A stretch of DNA of 64,000 nt, from NCBI RefSeq assembly GCF_039596395.1, contig NZ_JBCNJT010000003.1:372001-436000 (forward strand). The letters run 5' to 3'. Origin of the DNA: Fluviicola sp. (lineage in GTDB: Bacteria > Bacteroidota > Bacteroidia > Flavobacteriales_D > Crocinitomicaceae). A model generated the notes under the pieces. That model saw only the letters and a list, made by a program, of their open reading frames with translations. It made no database searches and was not told where the DNA came from. The number at the start of each line of letters is the position of its first letter. The stretch's first letter is position 1. Of this stretch, positions 54,516 through 63,578 are shown one piece after another. The translations under genes and the position numbers were made by a program.

Positions 54516-54983
54516 CTATGTCCGTTTTTGATTGGTTCCTAACTGAAGTCCGCGGAGAAAGTTGCGCAGGAACTGGTCGCCGCAAACCCGGTAATGCGGG
54601 TGTTTCGGATCTCTGAAAAAAGCATTCAGTTCGGGTTTACCGATTCGGATATCCGCCTTCTTCAATGTTTCCACAATATCATCGTCCTTGAAATTCAAGG
54701 CAATTCGCAGCTTGCGGAAAATAATGTTATTGGTAAGTTTTTCCTCTGCTTCCGGGATTTTTCCGTCTTTCAATCCTCTCCGGTCTACGATGAAACCGTT
54801 CAGTAAAGCTGCCAGTGCCTGGTCGGGCATGGCTTTGAAACCTTCGTACTGTTCCTGCTTCATCCAGGCAAAAATGTCCAGCGGAGAAACAATGAATTCA
54901 ACCGACTTGAAGAGGTTCCCGATTTTCTCTTCGTCCCATTGATAAATTTTGCGAAGCTTGTAAAAAACGTAATTGTTATCCAT
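54516..54983 (-). CDS. DUF1456 (YehS-like) protein
   Basis: A 155-residue cytosolic protein with two copies of the DUF1456 motif: NNYVFYKLRKIYQWDEEKI (about 3-21) and NNIIFRKLRIALNFKDDDI (about 85-103), each followed by a Lys/Asp-rich turn and a helix with AFMKQEQYEGF / AFFRDPKHPHY. Homologues include Escherichia coli YehS, function unknown. Co-transcribed with the membrane-anchored gene downstream (2-nt gap). Confidence 0.85.
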   Translation of the reverse strand: MDNNYVFYKLRKIYQWDEEKIGNLFKSVEFIVSPLDIFAWMKQEQYEGFKAMPDQALAALLNGFIVDRRGLKDGKIPEAEEKLTNNIIFRKLRIALNFKDDDIVETLKKADIRIGKPELNAFFRDPKHPHYRVCGDQFLRNFLRGLQLGTNQKRT

Positions 54984-55029
54984 AATGCAAAGGTAGAATA
55001 AAACGCATTAACGGATAGCGCCCGGTTAC

Positions 55030-55569
55030 TCACTCTTTGATATTGTCCAGGAAAAGGTCGTTTTTAATTCCTCTTGCTTCGAGTGTTTGAACAATTCCAA
55101 GAATTACAGACTGAGGTGTTTTTATATTCGTTTGAATACTGTTTTCTCCTTCCCTGAAACGCAACCAGGCCAGGTTTTGTGTAACACCATCGTATGTGAC
55201 TGTATCGGTCGATTGGACTATGGAAACAACCAGGTTTTCAACGTTGAATTCGTGGATTTTATAGGAAATGTTTTTGGCTTGCGGCTTGTAAATCAACCGG
55301 TCGTTTTCAAGGATAAAATATTCTTTTCCGTGCTTGTTCCAGGTCGCCAGCCGGTAGAAAAAGTAAGCGATAAAACCAAAAATGGCCCAGGAAATGAACA
55401 ACCCGAAGCTAGGTTTCCCACCTGACGAAAAAATCAGGATGCTTACAATGACCGGAATCAAAATTGTAATGTACATCAGGATCAGAGTGATGGAATATCC
55501 GCTTTTGTTCAGTCTGAAATTCGAAAGTTCGATGTGATTGGAAGTGATAATTACCGGTGAAAGCATCAT
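55030..55569 (-). CDS. Hypothetical membrane protein (179 aa)
   Basis: Two transmembrane helices (about 27-46 and 56-74) flanked by a short N-terminal strand region, then a soluble domain with FILENDRLIYKPQ and LAWLRFREGENSIQTNI, similar in plan to bacterial PH-like membrane proteins and to the protein at 14205-14732. No family assigned. Single gene. Confidence 0.6.
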   Translation of the reverse strand: MMLSPVIITSNHIELSNFRLNKSGYSITLILMYITILIPVIVSILIFSSGGKPSFGLFISWAIFGFIAYFFYRLATWNKHGKEYFILENDRLIYKPQAKNISYKIHEFNVENLVVSIVQSTDTVTYDGVTQNLAWLRFREGENSIQTNIKTPQSVILGIVQTLEARGIKNDLFLDNIKE

Positions 55570-55653
55570 GAGATTGATTAAACGATTACGATCAATGAGT
55601 TAGCCGGAACAAAAGTACCGAATTTTCAAGTACCTTTCTCCTGACAATAATCC

Positions 55654-56205
55654 ATGAAAGAAAGAGTTTTTTTAATCACCTTGATGATTGCTTGCCTGAG
55701 CTGTGCCCAAAAACCGGCAATAGATTCATTGAAACAACTTCCGGGAATAAACCGGCAAGTGCTGGATACTGCAATGATCTACGGAAGAACCATTTCCCCG
55801 ACTTATGAAAGTGCTGTCTGTACCGAATTTGTGATCGGAGTTTTGGGACATTTTATGCAATTGACTTCGGAAGATACCGTCAATATCCGGATAGATCAGC
55901 CGCGGGAAAGCATCAAGGACGTTTACCGGCAAATGAAAGAAGGATTGCCTTATCCGAAAGGAGTTGTTCACGCGCTTGTTTCCAACGGAAGAGGAATCGA
56001 AATTACTGATCCGTCACAGGTTCTCCCGGGAGATTTTGTTCAGTTCTGGTATCCGAATTCCTGGGGACATTGTGGAATTGTTTCGCACATGGATCTCAAA
56101 AATAAAGTCTTGTGGCTGCATTCATCTTATCCGAGCACGGAAGGTTATGGCATTCAACCTTTTCACATGCCGGAATATTGTCATTTTGTGCGGTTGAAAG
56201 AATAA
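55654..56205 (+). CDS. Secreted NlpC/P60-like cysteine peptidase, putative
   Basis: A 183-residue exported protein (leader with MIACLSC, possibly lipidated at Cys 17). A papain-like Cys is likely in ESAVCTEFVIG (about 52-62), the His in GHCGIVSHMD (about 138-147) and a preceding LPGDFVQFW, which is the usual NlpC/P60 or CHAP layout. It would hydrolyse peptidoglycan stems or other amides in the envelope. The family assignment rests on motif order only. A SLT-like gene follows in the same direction. Confidence 0.55.
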   Translation: MKERVFLITLMIACLSCAQKPAIDSLKQLPGINRQVLDTAMIYGRTISPTYESAVCTEFVIGVLGHFMQLTSEDTVNIRIDQPRESIKDVYRQMKEGLPYPKGVVHALVSNGRGIEITDPSQVLPGDFVQFWYPNSWGHCGIVSHMDLKNKVLWLHSSYPSTEGYGIQPFHMPEYCHFVRLKE

Positions 56206-56262
56206 TCCGTCTAAGGAATTGATTTTTATTTGCTCATTCGAATAAACTTAGTTGAAACATAG

Positions 56263-56270
56263 TACTTTTG
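56263..56270 (+). promoter_or_regulatory. -7 box of the SLT-like gene
   Basis: TACTTTTG matches TAnnTTTG; GTG start at 56290 lies 19 nt downstream. Confidence 0.5.
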
Positions 56271-56289
56271 CGCCAAAATTTATCTTCCA

Positions 56290-57417
56290 GTGAAAAGATT
56301 ATTTAAAAGCAAATGGTTTAAAATTCCATTCTTCACCCTGACCTTTCTGTTTGCCGCGATCGGCTTTTTCCTGACGGTTTCCTATGCAGCCATTCAACTC
56401 GGATGGACCAAGGAAGGTGGTATTGTTGATGCAAACAACCGTTATTTCCAGGAAATGCAGGATAAGTATAACCAGGATTTTAAGGTCGACAGTGCAACCA
56501 TGGTACAAAAACGCTACGAAGCAATGGAGCGTATCATTGTCCTGAATGAATATTATCCTCAAAATGCACAGTACATTTTGGCGGCTCTTCAAAAAGGGGC
56601 GGATGAATACGAAGTATTGCGTATGCTCGATGCGGTCGATTTGCAGTTAAAAGACAATAAATCGTATAGAAAGGCACTTTCACGGATTAAATTCAACGCG
56701 AAGCAAACCAAAGAAGTAACGAATCTGAGTGCTTTTGAGTGGATGAATATCGCGGAATGGAAAACCTTTAAGGAAGCTGTTTCGAAAGACAAGAAACTAA
56801 TCGATTCGGTGGCAAAGCAAACGGGGGTAGAGGGCCGCTTAATCGTATCCTGCCTGGTTGGAGAACAAATCCGTTTGTTTAATTCTTCGCGGGAAGCATA
56901 TAAAAAATGGATCGGGCCGCTGAAAGTACTTTCCGTGGAGTCGCAATTCTCGTTCGGTGTAACCGGTATTAAGGAGCAAACGGCAATGAATATCGAGCAC
57001 AACCTGAAAGATCCGTCGAGCATTTACTATCTGGGGCCTCAATACGAGGGGTTATTGAATTTTGTGGGACAAGACACGGCAAGCATTAACAAAGAACGTA
57101 TTGATCGCCTCACGGACTTTCACAACCATTATTATTCCTACCTGTATGCAGCTTTGTTTTTAAAGCAGGTGAAAGTACAGTGGGAAAAAGCCGGTTACCC
57201 GATTGACAAACGTCCGGAAATTTTGGCTACCTTGTTCAATGTAGGATATCCGCAATCGAAACCAAAACCCAATCCGAGAGTTGGAGGTTCTACGATCAAG
57301 ATTTATGAAAAACCTTATTCTTTCGGTGCAATTGCGTACCAGTTCTATTATTCCGGCGAGCTTTTTGATCTTTTCCCGTTTGAAAAAAAGAAGTTTGACT
57401 GGAATGAGAAGTCTTAG
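56290..57417 (+). CDS. Lytic transglycosylase-like membrane-anchored protein
   Basis: GTG start. A 375-residue protein with one N-terminal transmembrane helix (about 11-33), a helical region to about 170, then an SLT/lysozyme-like motif: GVEGRLIVSCLVGEQIRLFNSS (catalytic Glu candidate E192) followed by QFSFGVTGIKEQTAMNI, the same shape as the G-x-x-G-x-x-Q-x-x-x-x-T-A loop of SLT domains. A DUF1402-like identity is possible. The end overlaps the NAGPA-like gene by 14 nt. Confidence 0.6.
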   Translation: MKRLFKSKWFKIPFFTLTFLFAAIGFFLTVSYAAIQLGWTKEGGIVDANNRYFQEMQDKYNQDFKVDSATMVQKRYEAMERIIVLNEYYPQNAQYILAALQKGADEYEVLRMLDAVDLQLKDNKSYRKALSRIKFNAKQTKEVTNLSAFEWMNIAEWKTFKEAVSKDKKLIDSVAKQTGVEGRLIVSCLVGEQIRLFNSSREAYKKWIGPLKVLSVESQFSFGVTGIKEQTAMNIEHNLKDPSSIYYLGPQYEGLLNFVGQDTASINKERIDRLTDFHNHYYSYLYAALFLKQVKVQWEKAGYPIDKRPEILATLFNVGYPQSKPKPNPRVGGSTIKIYEKPYSFGAIAYQFYYSGELFDLFPFEKKKFDWNEKS

Positions 57418-58279
57418 TGCCGGAATCACGATATTTCTTTTAGGTTGTTCCGGGATTATTTTCGCCCAGGACAGAACAGATACGCTTTATAAGCGACCGA
57501 AAGATACCATGGACCTGGTGGTGAAATGGCAGCAGATCGGGAAGGGTGTGCAATTTTGTGAAACGGATGCACCTTTGAAGTCCATTATCGGTGATTCCAA
57601 ACTGACTATGTTGAAAATCGATCCGAAGCAAGTGGAATTTGACCTGTTTACCGCTTCTGCCATGGACAGTATTTCCAGGCCCGTGAATGTATGGGCAGAT
57701 ACCATGAATCTGAATATCGTCTTCAACGCGGGAATGTATGACCTTGCAAAACCGCTGATCAGCAGGGGATTGTTGAAAAACCGGGATCACCACAACCAGT
57801 TTGCATTCAAAGAAGGATGGAATGTCATGTTTGCGATCAACCCGGTTGACACACTCAATGCAATGGATGCGGTAGTATATGATATGCAGTGCATTGCCTA
57901 CGATTCGATCCGGGAAAAATATACGAGCTTTGCCCAGGGAATACGCATGTTGGATTGTGCCGGTAACCCGATGAACTGGAAAAAGAACCAAGCGTGCAGC
58001 ATGCTGGTTTGTGCCCACGACGACCAGGAGAACCTGATCCTTATTTTCAACCGGTCTCCTTTTACTCCGAATGAACTGATCGCTTTTATGAAGCAATTCC
58101 CTGATCCGCTTCACAATGCCATTTACATGGAGGGCGGCCCGGAAACCAGTTTGTATGTCAGCATCGGGGATTTTTGCCTGCAAAAGGTGGGAAGCTATGT
58201 TGCGGGAACTTATGCAAAGGATACCAATGAAACTTTCTGGCGCTTACCGAATGTGATCGGGATACGGGTGAAGAAATAG
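57404..58279 (+). CDS. Phosphodiester glycosidase (NAGPA) domain protein
   Basis: The start at 57404 gives a signal peptide (MRSLSAGITIFLLGCSGIIFAQ). The 291-residue product has the NAGPA fold landmarks: IVFNAGMYD (about 107-115) and the C-terminal YMEGGPETSLYVSI (about 244-257, corresponding to the LDGGGSS motif with conserved Gly-Gly). The domain cleaves GlcNAc from phosphodiesters in mammals and is found in bacterial cell-wall or exopolysaccharide clusters. It overlaps the SLT-like gene, suggesting a shared envelope job. Confidence 0.7.
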   Translation: MRSLSAGITIFLLGCSGIIFAQDRTDTLYKRPKDTMDLVVKWQQIGKGVQFCETDAPLKSIIGDSKLTMLKIDPKQVEFDLFTASAMDSISRPVNVWADTMNLNIVFNAGMYDLAKPLISRGLLKNRDHHNQFAFKEGWNVMFAINPVDTLNAMDAVVYDMQCIAYDSIREKYTSFAQGIRMLDCAGNPMNWKKNQACSMLVCAHDDQENLILIFNRSPFTPNELIAFMKQFPDPLHNAIYMEGGPETSLYVSIGDFCLQKVGSYVAGTYAKDTNETFWRLPNVIGIRVKK

Positions 58280-58288
58280 GGTAAGTTC

Positions 58289-58328
58289 AATGGTTCAAAA
58301 GTTTAAATGTTCAACATTTTGAACCATT
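58289..58328. terminator. Inverted repeat between convergent genes
   Basis: AATGGTTCAAAA (58289-58300) pairs with TTTTGAACCATT (58317-58328), a 12-bp stem. It may act as a terminator for both flanks or belong to the TTCAAA repeat family. Confidence 0.5.
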
Positions 58329-58388
58329 TAAACAAAAGAATTCGTGTAATATCCAATTACCCGCATTCTTTTAGTTGAACTTTGTTTC

Positions 58389-60917
58389 TTACCTGATCAC
58401 CGTCACGAATCCATTGTATCGGGTTTTGTGCCCGTTGTTATCTGAGATAATAAAAACATACGTGTAAACTCCATCCTGTACCATCATTCCGTCCTGGGTT
58501 CTTCCGTCCCATTTCAGGTCGTTTTCGTGGAATTCCTTGATGGTATTTCCCCATCTGTTCAGGATGAAACCTTCCACCAGGTAACCTCCCATGATACTTA
58601 CCGAGAAGAAGTCATTGATGTTGTCATTATTCGGCGTGAACACGTTCGGGATGAAAACCGCATAGTCTTCAATGCTGCAATCCTCAAATACGATTTGAGT
58701 AGTATGGGTTGTCGGACAACCGTTTGCATCTGTAATGTTGATCACTACATTGTCTGATTCATAGTACCAGGTTCCTTCAACGATGACAGAATCTCCCTCA
58801 CAACGCGTAATGTTATTGGAACTCGGAGTGACAGTGAATACCGAAAGATTCAACGTATGTGTACTATCGCAGCCGTTTTGTCCGGTAAATACAAAGGGGT
58901 AGGAACCTGCGTTCGTAAAAGTTTGTCCGTTGAAGGTGTAAGAATCGCCCGGACAGATACTGTGCGATTCACTGGTTGTTTGAGGAGTACATCCTGTTAC
59001 TACGATACTTTTGCAATCCTGGTCGGAACATCCGCCGTTTCCTACCGTATAGCAAATCTGGTATGTTCCTGCTCCGGCAGAAGCAGGATTGAACACTCCG
59101 GAAGCTGAAATACACGTTCCGCAATTTGCTGTCCATGTTCCTCCGGGAGTTGTTGCGGTAAATTGAACAGGAGCGTCTGTGGTAGCGAAAGGACCTGTTG
59201 TAATAATGGTTGCATCGGGGGCAGCCGGGCCGGCTCCTACGGTTCCGGAAGCATTTCCGGTACAACCATTCTGGTCGGTTACAGTTACCGAGTAAGTTCC
59301 GGGACATTTATTCGAAATATTCGCAAAAGTGCTGTTGTCAGACCATAAATAGGAGTAAGGCGTTGCTCCTCCCGAAGCGCTTCCCGTTAATCCGCCGTCG
59401 CATGCACCTGCACACGTTTCATTGGAAGAAGTGATTGTTACGTTCAAGCCTGCTCCGGCACTAACTGTTGCCTGTGCAGAACCTGTACAACCGTTTTGGT
59501 CGGTTACAGTAACGGAATAATTATTCGGGCATAAATTGGAAATAATTGCTGTGGTAGCCGGGTTTCCGGTCCAGGAATAGCTGTAGGGAGCCGATCCGCC
59601 GGTTACTGTTGTTGAAACAGAACCGTTGCATGCATTCGTACACGTTTCGTTCACCGCACCTGCTGTTACATTTAAAGCTGTTCCTGCTGCAACTGTTGCC
59701 TGTGCAGAACCTGTACAACCATTCTGGTCTGTTACGGTAACGGAATAATTGTTCGGGCATAAATTGGAAATGGTTGCTGTTGTAGCCGGGTTTCCTGTCC
59801 AGGAATAACTGTATGGAGCCGATCCGCCGGTAACTGTTGCAGAGACTGAACCGTTGCATGCACCCGGACAGGTTTCATTTACAGCAGTTGCAGTAACATT
59901 GATAGTTGCGCCACCGGAAGAAGTTACGGTAGCTTGTGCAGTTGTCGAACATCCTCCTGCATCTGTTACGGTCACCGTATAAGTTCCTGCACATTGGGAG
60001 GAAAGGTTTGCTGTTGTAGCTCCGCTTCCTGTCCAGGAATAGCTGTATGGAGCCGTTCCGCCTGTAACAGTAGTTGTAACAGTTCCGGTGCAAGTTGGCC
60101 CGCAACCTGTAGGTGTTGCTGTTGCAGTGGCTTGCAATCCGTTGGTAATTCCACATTGCGGATTCATAGAAGCGATCCATGCACTGTTTGCGGTGTTATT
60201 CGCGGCTCCGGGAGTTTCATTCGTTCCCACATTTCCGGAAGTCCAGTTTGCCTGAAGTGAGGGATTGTTATTGGTGTTATTGGTCATGGAGAATACTTTT
60301 CCGGACGCTCCTCCGGAAAAATAAATAATCGCATTGGTGCTGTTGTTTCCGTAGCTTACAGCGTGAGAAGGGGAAGCAGCACTGATGCTCGTCATAATCA
60401 GGAAAGAATCCCCTGAATTTGACATAGCAACCTGGTTCCACGTACCTGCGCCTGCAAACCAGCCAGTCGTCGGGTAAGCCGTGTTTCCTGCTGCCGGACT
60501 GATGCTTTGTCCTTCCAACAAGTTGGAATTTACCGGGATAATCAACCGGCAGTTTCCGTCCGACATACTTAAATCATCCGGTGGAATAGCCGTATTGCGG
60601 TCATTGTCGTTGTACACCACAATCATAGTTCCCTGTGGAATACAGCTCCAAAATGCATTATTGGCAAAACGTACCGCACCTTGTGCAATCCCTGTTCCGC
60701 TTCCTGCCGCAAAATACCCGTTATTGTCATCCAGGACAACTCCTCTCAAATCCATGCAAGGTGTTGGAGTCTGACAGCTTGGAGTTCCGATAACCAGTAA
60801 TTCTACATATTCGGCAGAACCGGTTCCCTGGGAAACTTCATTGATGATTAGTTGTTGTGAGTAGGATTGAAATGAAATAATTCCTAATAGTGGAATAAGT
60901 ACGCTGAGAAAACGCAT
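58389..60917 (-). CDS. Type B T9SS surface protein with SprB-like repeats
   Basis: The start at 60917 (MRFLSVLIPLLGIISFQ) gives a signal peptide. The 842-residue product begins with a lamin-tail-like domain (LIINEVSQGTGSAEYVELLVIG), then about five SprB-type repeats of around 76 residues (VTGGSAPYSYSWTGNPATTA, CTGSAQATV), a Gly/Thr/Pro-rich region, and a gliding-motility type B C-terminal domain (IPNVFTPNNDNINDFF, DGMMVQDGVYTYVF). Exported by the T9SS and attached to the surface, probably an adhesin. Two of the repeats (59467-59694 and 59695-59922) are close copies at the DNA level. Confidence 0.85.
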   Translation of the reverse strand: MRFLSVLIPLLGIISFQSYSQQLIINEVSQGTGSAEYVELLVIGTPSCQTPTPCMDLRGVVLDDNNGYFAAGSGTGIAQGAVRFANNAFWSCIPQGTMIVVYNDNDRNTAIPPDDLSMSDGNCRLIIPVNSNLLEGQSISPAAGNTAYPTTGWFAGAGTWNQVAMSNSGDSFLIMTSISAASPSHAVSYGNNSTNAIIYFSGGASGKVFSMTNNTNNNPSLQANWTSGNVGTNETPGAANNTANSAWIASMNPQCGITNGLQATATATPTGCGPTCTGTVTTTVTGGTAPYSYSWTGSGATTANLSSQCAGTYTVTVTDAGGCSTTAQATVTSSGGATINVTATAVNETCPGACNGSVSATVTGGSAPYSYSWTGNPATTATISNLCPNNYSVTVTDQNGCTGSAQATVAAGTALNVTAGAVNETCTNACNGSVSTTVTGGSAPYSYSWTGNPATTAIISNLCPNNYSVTVTDQNGCTGSAQATVSAGAGLNVTITSSNETCAGACDGGLTGSASGGATPYSYLWSDNSTFANISNKCPGTYSVTVTDQNGCTGNASGTVGAGPAAPDATIITTGPFATTDAPVQFTATTPGGTWTANCGTCISASGVFNPASAGAGTYQICYTVGNGGCSDQDCKSIVVTGCTPQTTSESHSICPGDSYTFNGQTFTNAGSYPFVFTGQNGCDSTHTLNLSVFTVTPSSNNITRCEGDSVIVEGTWYYESDNVVINITDANGCPTTHTTQIVFEDCSIEDYAVFIPNVFTPNNDNINDFFSVSIMGGYLVEGFILNRWGNTIKEFHENDLKWDGRTQDGMMVQDGVYTYVFIISDNNGHKTRYNGFVTVIR
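59467..59922. repeat. Two tandem 228-nt SprB repeat copies
   Basis: Units 59467-59694 and 59695-59922 (76 codons each) share most bases, including a common GTTGCCTGTGCAGAACCTGT start. More diverged units lie on either side (about 59230-59466 and 59923-60110). Confidence 0.8.
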
Positions 60918-61001
60918 TTTTGACCGTAAATAAACTCTAATTGAACCTGGTTTCAGCAACGGATCTTGTGCCTCAAGGATTACAAGTTCAATTTTTCACC
61001 G

Positions 61002-61009
61002 CAAAGATA
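61002..61009 (-). promoter_or_regulatory. -7 box of the type B T9SS protein
   Basis: TATCTTTG on the minus strand matches TAnnTTTG. The start codon at 60917 is about 85 nt downstream. Confidence 0.5.
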
Positions 61010-61113
61010 GGGTGAAATAATGAATGTTTTGAGAGCAAAATGTTATTAAAAGGTTATGATCCTGTAATTCTAACCTGCGAATAGGTAACTTTAAGTGAAA
61101 CAATTTTGTCTGC

Positions 61114-61629
61114 ATGAAATCGCTTTTGTTATTCCTATTATTTTTCGGATTTTATTCCTTTGTTAGTGGCCAGGAAATCGTGGAGCTAAAAGGAGAGGTG
61201 GATTTTCCGTGGATAAACAGATTCAGTGCCTACGGTTTACCTGAGGATCAGGCTGAAAAAGAACTTGCAGGGTATGAGCATGCTTACAAAAAAGCACAGC
61301 GAAAGAACCGGTTGACAGATGAATTGCGCCTGTATGCGTTGTTGAAGGAAAACAACCAGTTGTATGCGCCCTATGTATCTATCCGGAATGACCAGGAAAA
61401 ACCACTGGTGATTTACATGGATTCTGCTTCCTATAAGAAGACCGGTGTCTGGAATTATAACGAAGAGGATTTGACACGAAAACAACAGTTTTTGTTCTTC
61501 GAGGCAAAAGGCTACCCGATTGGCGAGAACGCTTACCTGCTCACGGAATTCATTCAAATCAGGGAAGTAACGGACCCTTTCCGTTCGAAAGCACTTTCCA
61601 AATTTGCCATGGATGTTTACCGGAAATAA
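61114..61629 (+). CDS. Hypothetical secreted protein (171 aa)
   Basis: A 171-residue protein with a signal peptide (FYSFVSGQE) and a helical-plus-beta body without a recognised domain (YEHAYKKAQRKNRLTDELRL, a basic helix; GVWNYNEEDLTRKQQFLFFEAKGY). It precedes the sigma factor by 57 nt in the same direction, with no clear promoter in the gap. It may or may not belong to the metal module. Confidence 0.6.
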   Translation: MKSLLLFLLFFGFYSFVSGQEIVELKGEVDFPWINRFSAYGLPEDQAEKELAGYEHAYKKAQRKNRLTDELRLYALLKENNQLYAPYVSIRNDQEKPLVIYMDSASYKKTGVWNYNEEDLTRKQQFLFFEAKGYPIGENAYLLTEFIQIREVTDPFRSKALSKFAMDVYRK

Positions 61630-61686
61630 ATCCGGGCAATTAAACTTTTAGTATCATTATGCTTCTTAAGGACTACTGGAACATAA

Positions 61687-62190
61687 ATGACACTCGAACT
61701 ACTGTATGAAAAATATGCCAAACAGGTTTATAACCTGGCATTGCAGTATGTTCAAAATTCAAACGATGCCGAAGAAATCACACAGGATGTTTTCCTGGCG
61801 GCTTATAAATCATTGGATAAATTCCGGAATGAAGCCAATCACAGTACCTGGCTTTACCGGATTACCATCAATAAATCACTGGATTTCCTGAAAGCAAAAA
61901 AACGGAAGAAACGCTTCTTTTGGTTTACGAGCGAACTGACCGAAAATGATTCCGTTGAATTCAATCACCCGGGAGTTTTAATCGAGAACAAGGAGGAAAC
62001 AGCATTCATTTTTTCGTGTATCAATGAACTTCCGGATAATCAAAAAACTGCTTTAATCCTGAATAAAATAGAGCAGCTTCCATTGGCTGAAATAGCAGTG
62101 ATTATGGAGCTTACACCGAAGGCTGTAGAATCTTTGGTGCAGCGGGCAAAAACAAATCTTTCAAAAAAAATAACGGACAGCGAGGGTTAA
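61687..62190 (+). CDS. ECF RNA polymerase sigma factor
   Basis: A 167-residue ECF sigma-70 factor. Region 2: LELLYEKYAKQVYNLALQYVQ, NDAEEITQDVFLAAYKSLDKFR (-10 recognition, about 27-48) and HSTWLYRITINKSLDFLKA. Region 4: ELPDNQKTALILNKIEQLPLAEIAVIMELTPKAVESLVQRAKT (helix-turn-helix, about 122-164). No extra domains. The 89-residue transmembrane protein follows by 22 nt and the Spy-like protein after it, the same order and sizes as the CnrH-CnrY-CnrX group. Confidence 0.9.
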   Translation: MTLELLYEKYAKQVYNLALQYVQNSNDAEEITQDVFLAAYKSLDKFRNEANHSTWLYRITINKSLDFLKAKKRKKRFFWFTSELTENDSVEFNHPGVLIENKEETAFIFSCINELPDNQKTALILNKIEQLPLAEIAVIMELTPKAVESLVQRAKTNLSKKITDSEG

Positions 62191-62212
62191 CCTTCAAAAT
62201 GTCGTCTAAAAA

Positions 62213-62482
62213 ATGAACAGCATGAAAAAAGATTCATTACATATCCTGGAAAAAATAGAAGCGGCAGAAGTTTCGCCCTTCCTTTTTACGCGTATCCAGG
62301 CGAAAGTGCAGGAACAATTGCTCGAAAAGCTTTCAACGAAGCAGACAGTGATTTACCTGGCGGGAATTGCAATGATCATCACTTTGAACATCCTGGTGCT
62401 GGGGGCAAAAAGTTCCTCCGAAACCGATGCGAATCTGGTTTCAGAAATGAATTTGACACCTTCCAATCAATTGTACCCATGA
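62213..62482 (+). CDS. Short single-TM protein, candidate anti-sigma factor
   Basis: An 89-residue protein (a second in-frame ATG at 62222 would give 86): a cytoplasmic N-terminal region of about 45 residues with EAAEVSPFLFTRIQAKVQEQ, one transmembrane helix (about 45-65), and a short periplasmic tail. Small proteins of this shape follow ECF sigma genes throughout Bacteroidota and resemble CnrY in layout. I infer anti-sigma function from position and shape, not from sequence homology. Its stop overlaps the next start (ATGA). Confidence 0.6.
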   Translation: MNSMKKDSLHILEKIEAAEVSPFLFTRIQAKVQEQLLEKLSTKQTVIYLAGIAMIITLNILVLGAKSSSETDANLVSEMNLTPSNQLYP

Positions 62483-62913
62483 AAAAGTCAGTGATCAGGA
62501 ACGGATTCATAGTCGTATTGCTGCTAAGTAATGCTTTGTTCATTTACAAATGGTGGATGGCTCCGGAGAGAAGGCATCACGGGCCCCGGAATGAAATTAT
62601 CGAAAGATTACACTTCGATGAGAAGCAGGTAGCCGAATACGATGTGTTGATACAAGGCCACAGAAGTGCAATTGAAAACGCTCAAAAAGAATTGCAGCAG
62701 CAAAAACAAAAACTCTACGCAAACCTGGATGAACCTTTTTCAGATAGTTTATTGCAGGAAATTTTGAAGGTGGAAGCAAAGATCGAGCATATTCATTTCA
62801 ATCATTTCAAAGACATACAGAAGTTGTGCAGGCCGGATCAGAAAAAACAGTTTAAAGCCCTGAACCGGGAAATTGCTCACTTGTTTTCACCCGGAAAAAG
62901 ACCTCGTCCTTGA
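62479..62913 (+). CDS. Membrane-anchored Spy/CnrX-like periplasmic protein
   Basis: A 144-residue protein: one N-terminal helix (about 8-27), then a periplasmic helical hairpin region with His-rich stretches, APERRHHGPRNEIIERLHFDEKQ, IEHIHFNHFKDIQKLC and EIAHLF. This is the plan of Spy/CpxP and CnrX (heavy-metal sensor) proteins, which bind metal or unfolded protein. His clusters and the location after a sigma/anti-sigma pair suggest a metal sensor. Its start overlaps the upstream gene (ATGA), and its stop overlaps the MbnP start (TTGA). Confidence 0.65.
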   Translation: MKKSVIRNGFIVVLLLSNALFIYKWWMAPERRHHGPRNEIIERLHFDEKQVAEYDVLIQGHRSAIENAQKELQQQKQKLYANLDEPFSDSLLQEILKVEAKIEHIHFNHFKDIQKLCRPDQKKQFKALNREIAHLFSPGKRPRP

Positions 62914-63578
62914 TTAAAATTGCCACATATTGCCTGTTCCTGGTACCACTTTTCGGGTGGGGACAATTGACCGTGGACATAAGCCTGAAATGTGAGAATC
63001 AGGCCATCGGTTTAAATACTCCTGTTCAATCAGACGCTTATTCTTTCCAGCTGGAGCAGGCACGGTTTTACCTGTCGAAATTTGAGTTTTATCATAACGG
63101 ACAGCTGACATTCCGGGATCCGGTTCCGGCTTATTTGGTGGATTTTGAAATTGATTCGACACGAAAATTGGTTTTTCCGGGTATAGCTGCCTTTGAAGTG
63201 GACGAAATCCGTTTTTTATTCGGAATAGATAGCGCTACAAATACTTCAGGTGCTATGGCCGGAGCATTGGACCCGATGCACGGCATGTACTGGAGTTGGC
63301 AAAGCGGTTATATCAACTGCAAACTGGAAGGAACGTTCTTAACGCCGGAAAAAGAAGCATTTCAGTTGCATCTCGGTGGGTACGCTCATCCATTTTTCGG
63401 TGCACAGCAAATTGTATTGAAAACAGATTCCGGGAAAACCCCGCAAATAACTATCGACCTGAATTTCCTGTTGGAGCGTGTTATAAGCGGCAAAACAGAA
63501 CGACAAGTAATGTCGCCGGGTTCCCGGGCTGTTGAATATGCCCGATTGCTGGCTAAATCCATTGACCTGAAACGATGA
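62910..63578 (+). CDS. MbnP-like copper-associated protein
   Basis: TTG start overlapping the previous stop (TTGA), with a signal peptide (CLFLVPLFGWGQ). The 222-residue product matches the MbnP family: LEQARFYLSKFEFYHNGQ (about 49-66) and LDPMHGMYWSWQSGYINCKLEG (about 110-131), with the two Trp of the WSW segment. In methanobactin operons MbnH oxidises a Trp in MbnP to kynurenine, forming a copper site; orphan MbnP/MbnH pairs are common in other bacteria. The di-heme protein starts at its stop (ATGA). Confidence 0.8.
   Translation: MIKIATYCLFLVPLFGWGQLTVDISLKCENQAIGLNTPVQSDAYSFQLEQARFYLSKFEFYHNGQLTFRDPVPAYLVDFEIDSTRKLVFPGIAAFEVDEIRFLFGIDSATNTSGAMAGALDPMHGMYWSWQSGYINCKLEGTFLTPEKEAFQLHLGGYAHPFFGAQQIVLKTDSGKTPQITIDLNFLLERVISGKTERQVMSPGSRAVEYARLLAKSIDLKR

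Noticed and set aside
57440-58183. A 247-aa antisense frame over the NAGPA-like gene
   Set aside because: No start context or domain; the sense frame has a signal peptide and family motifs.
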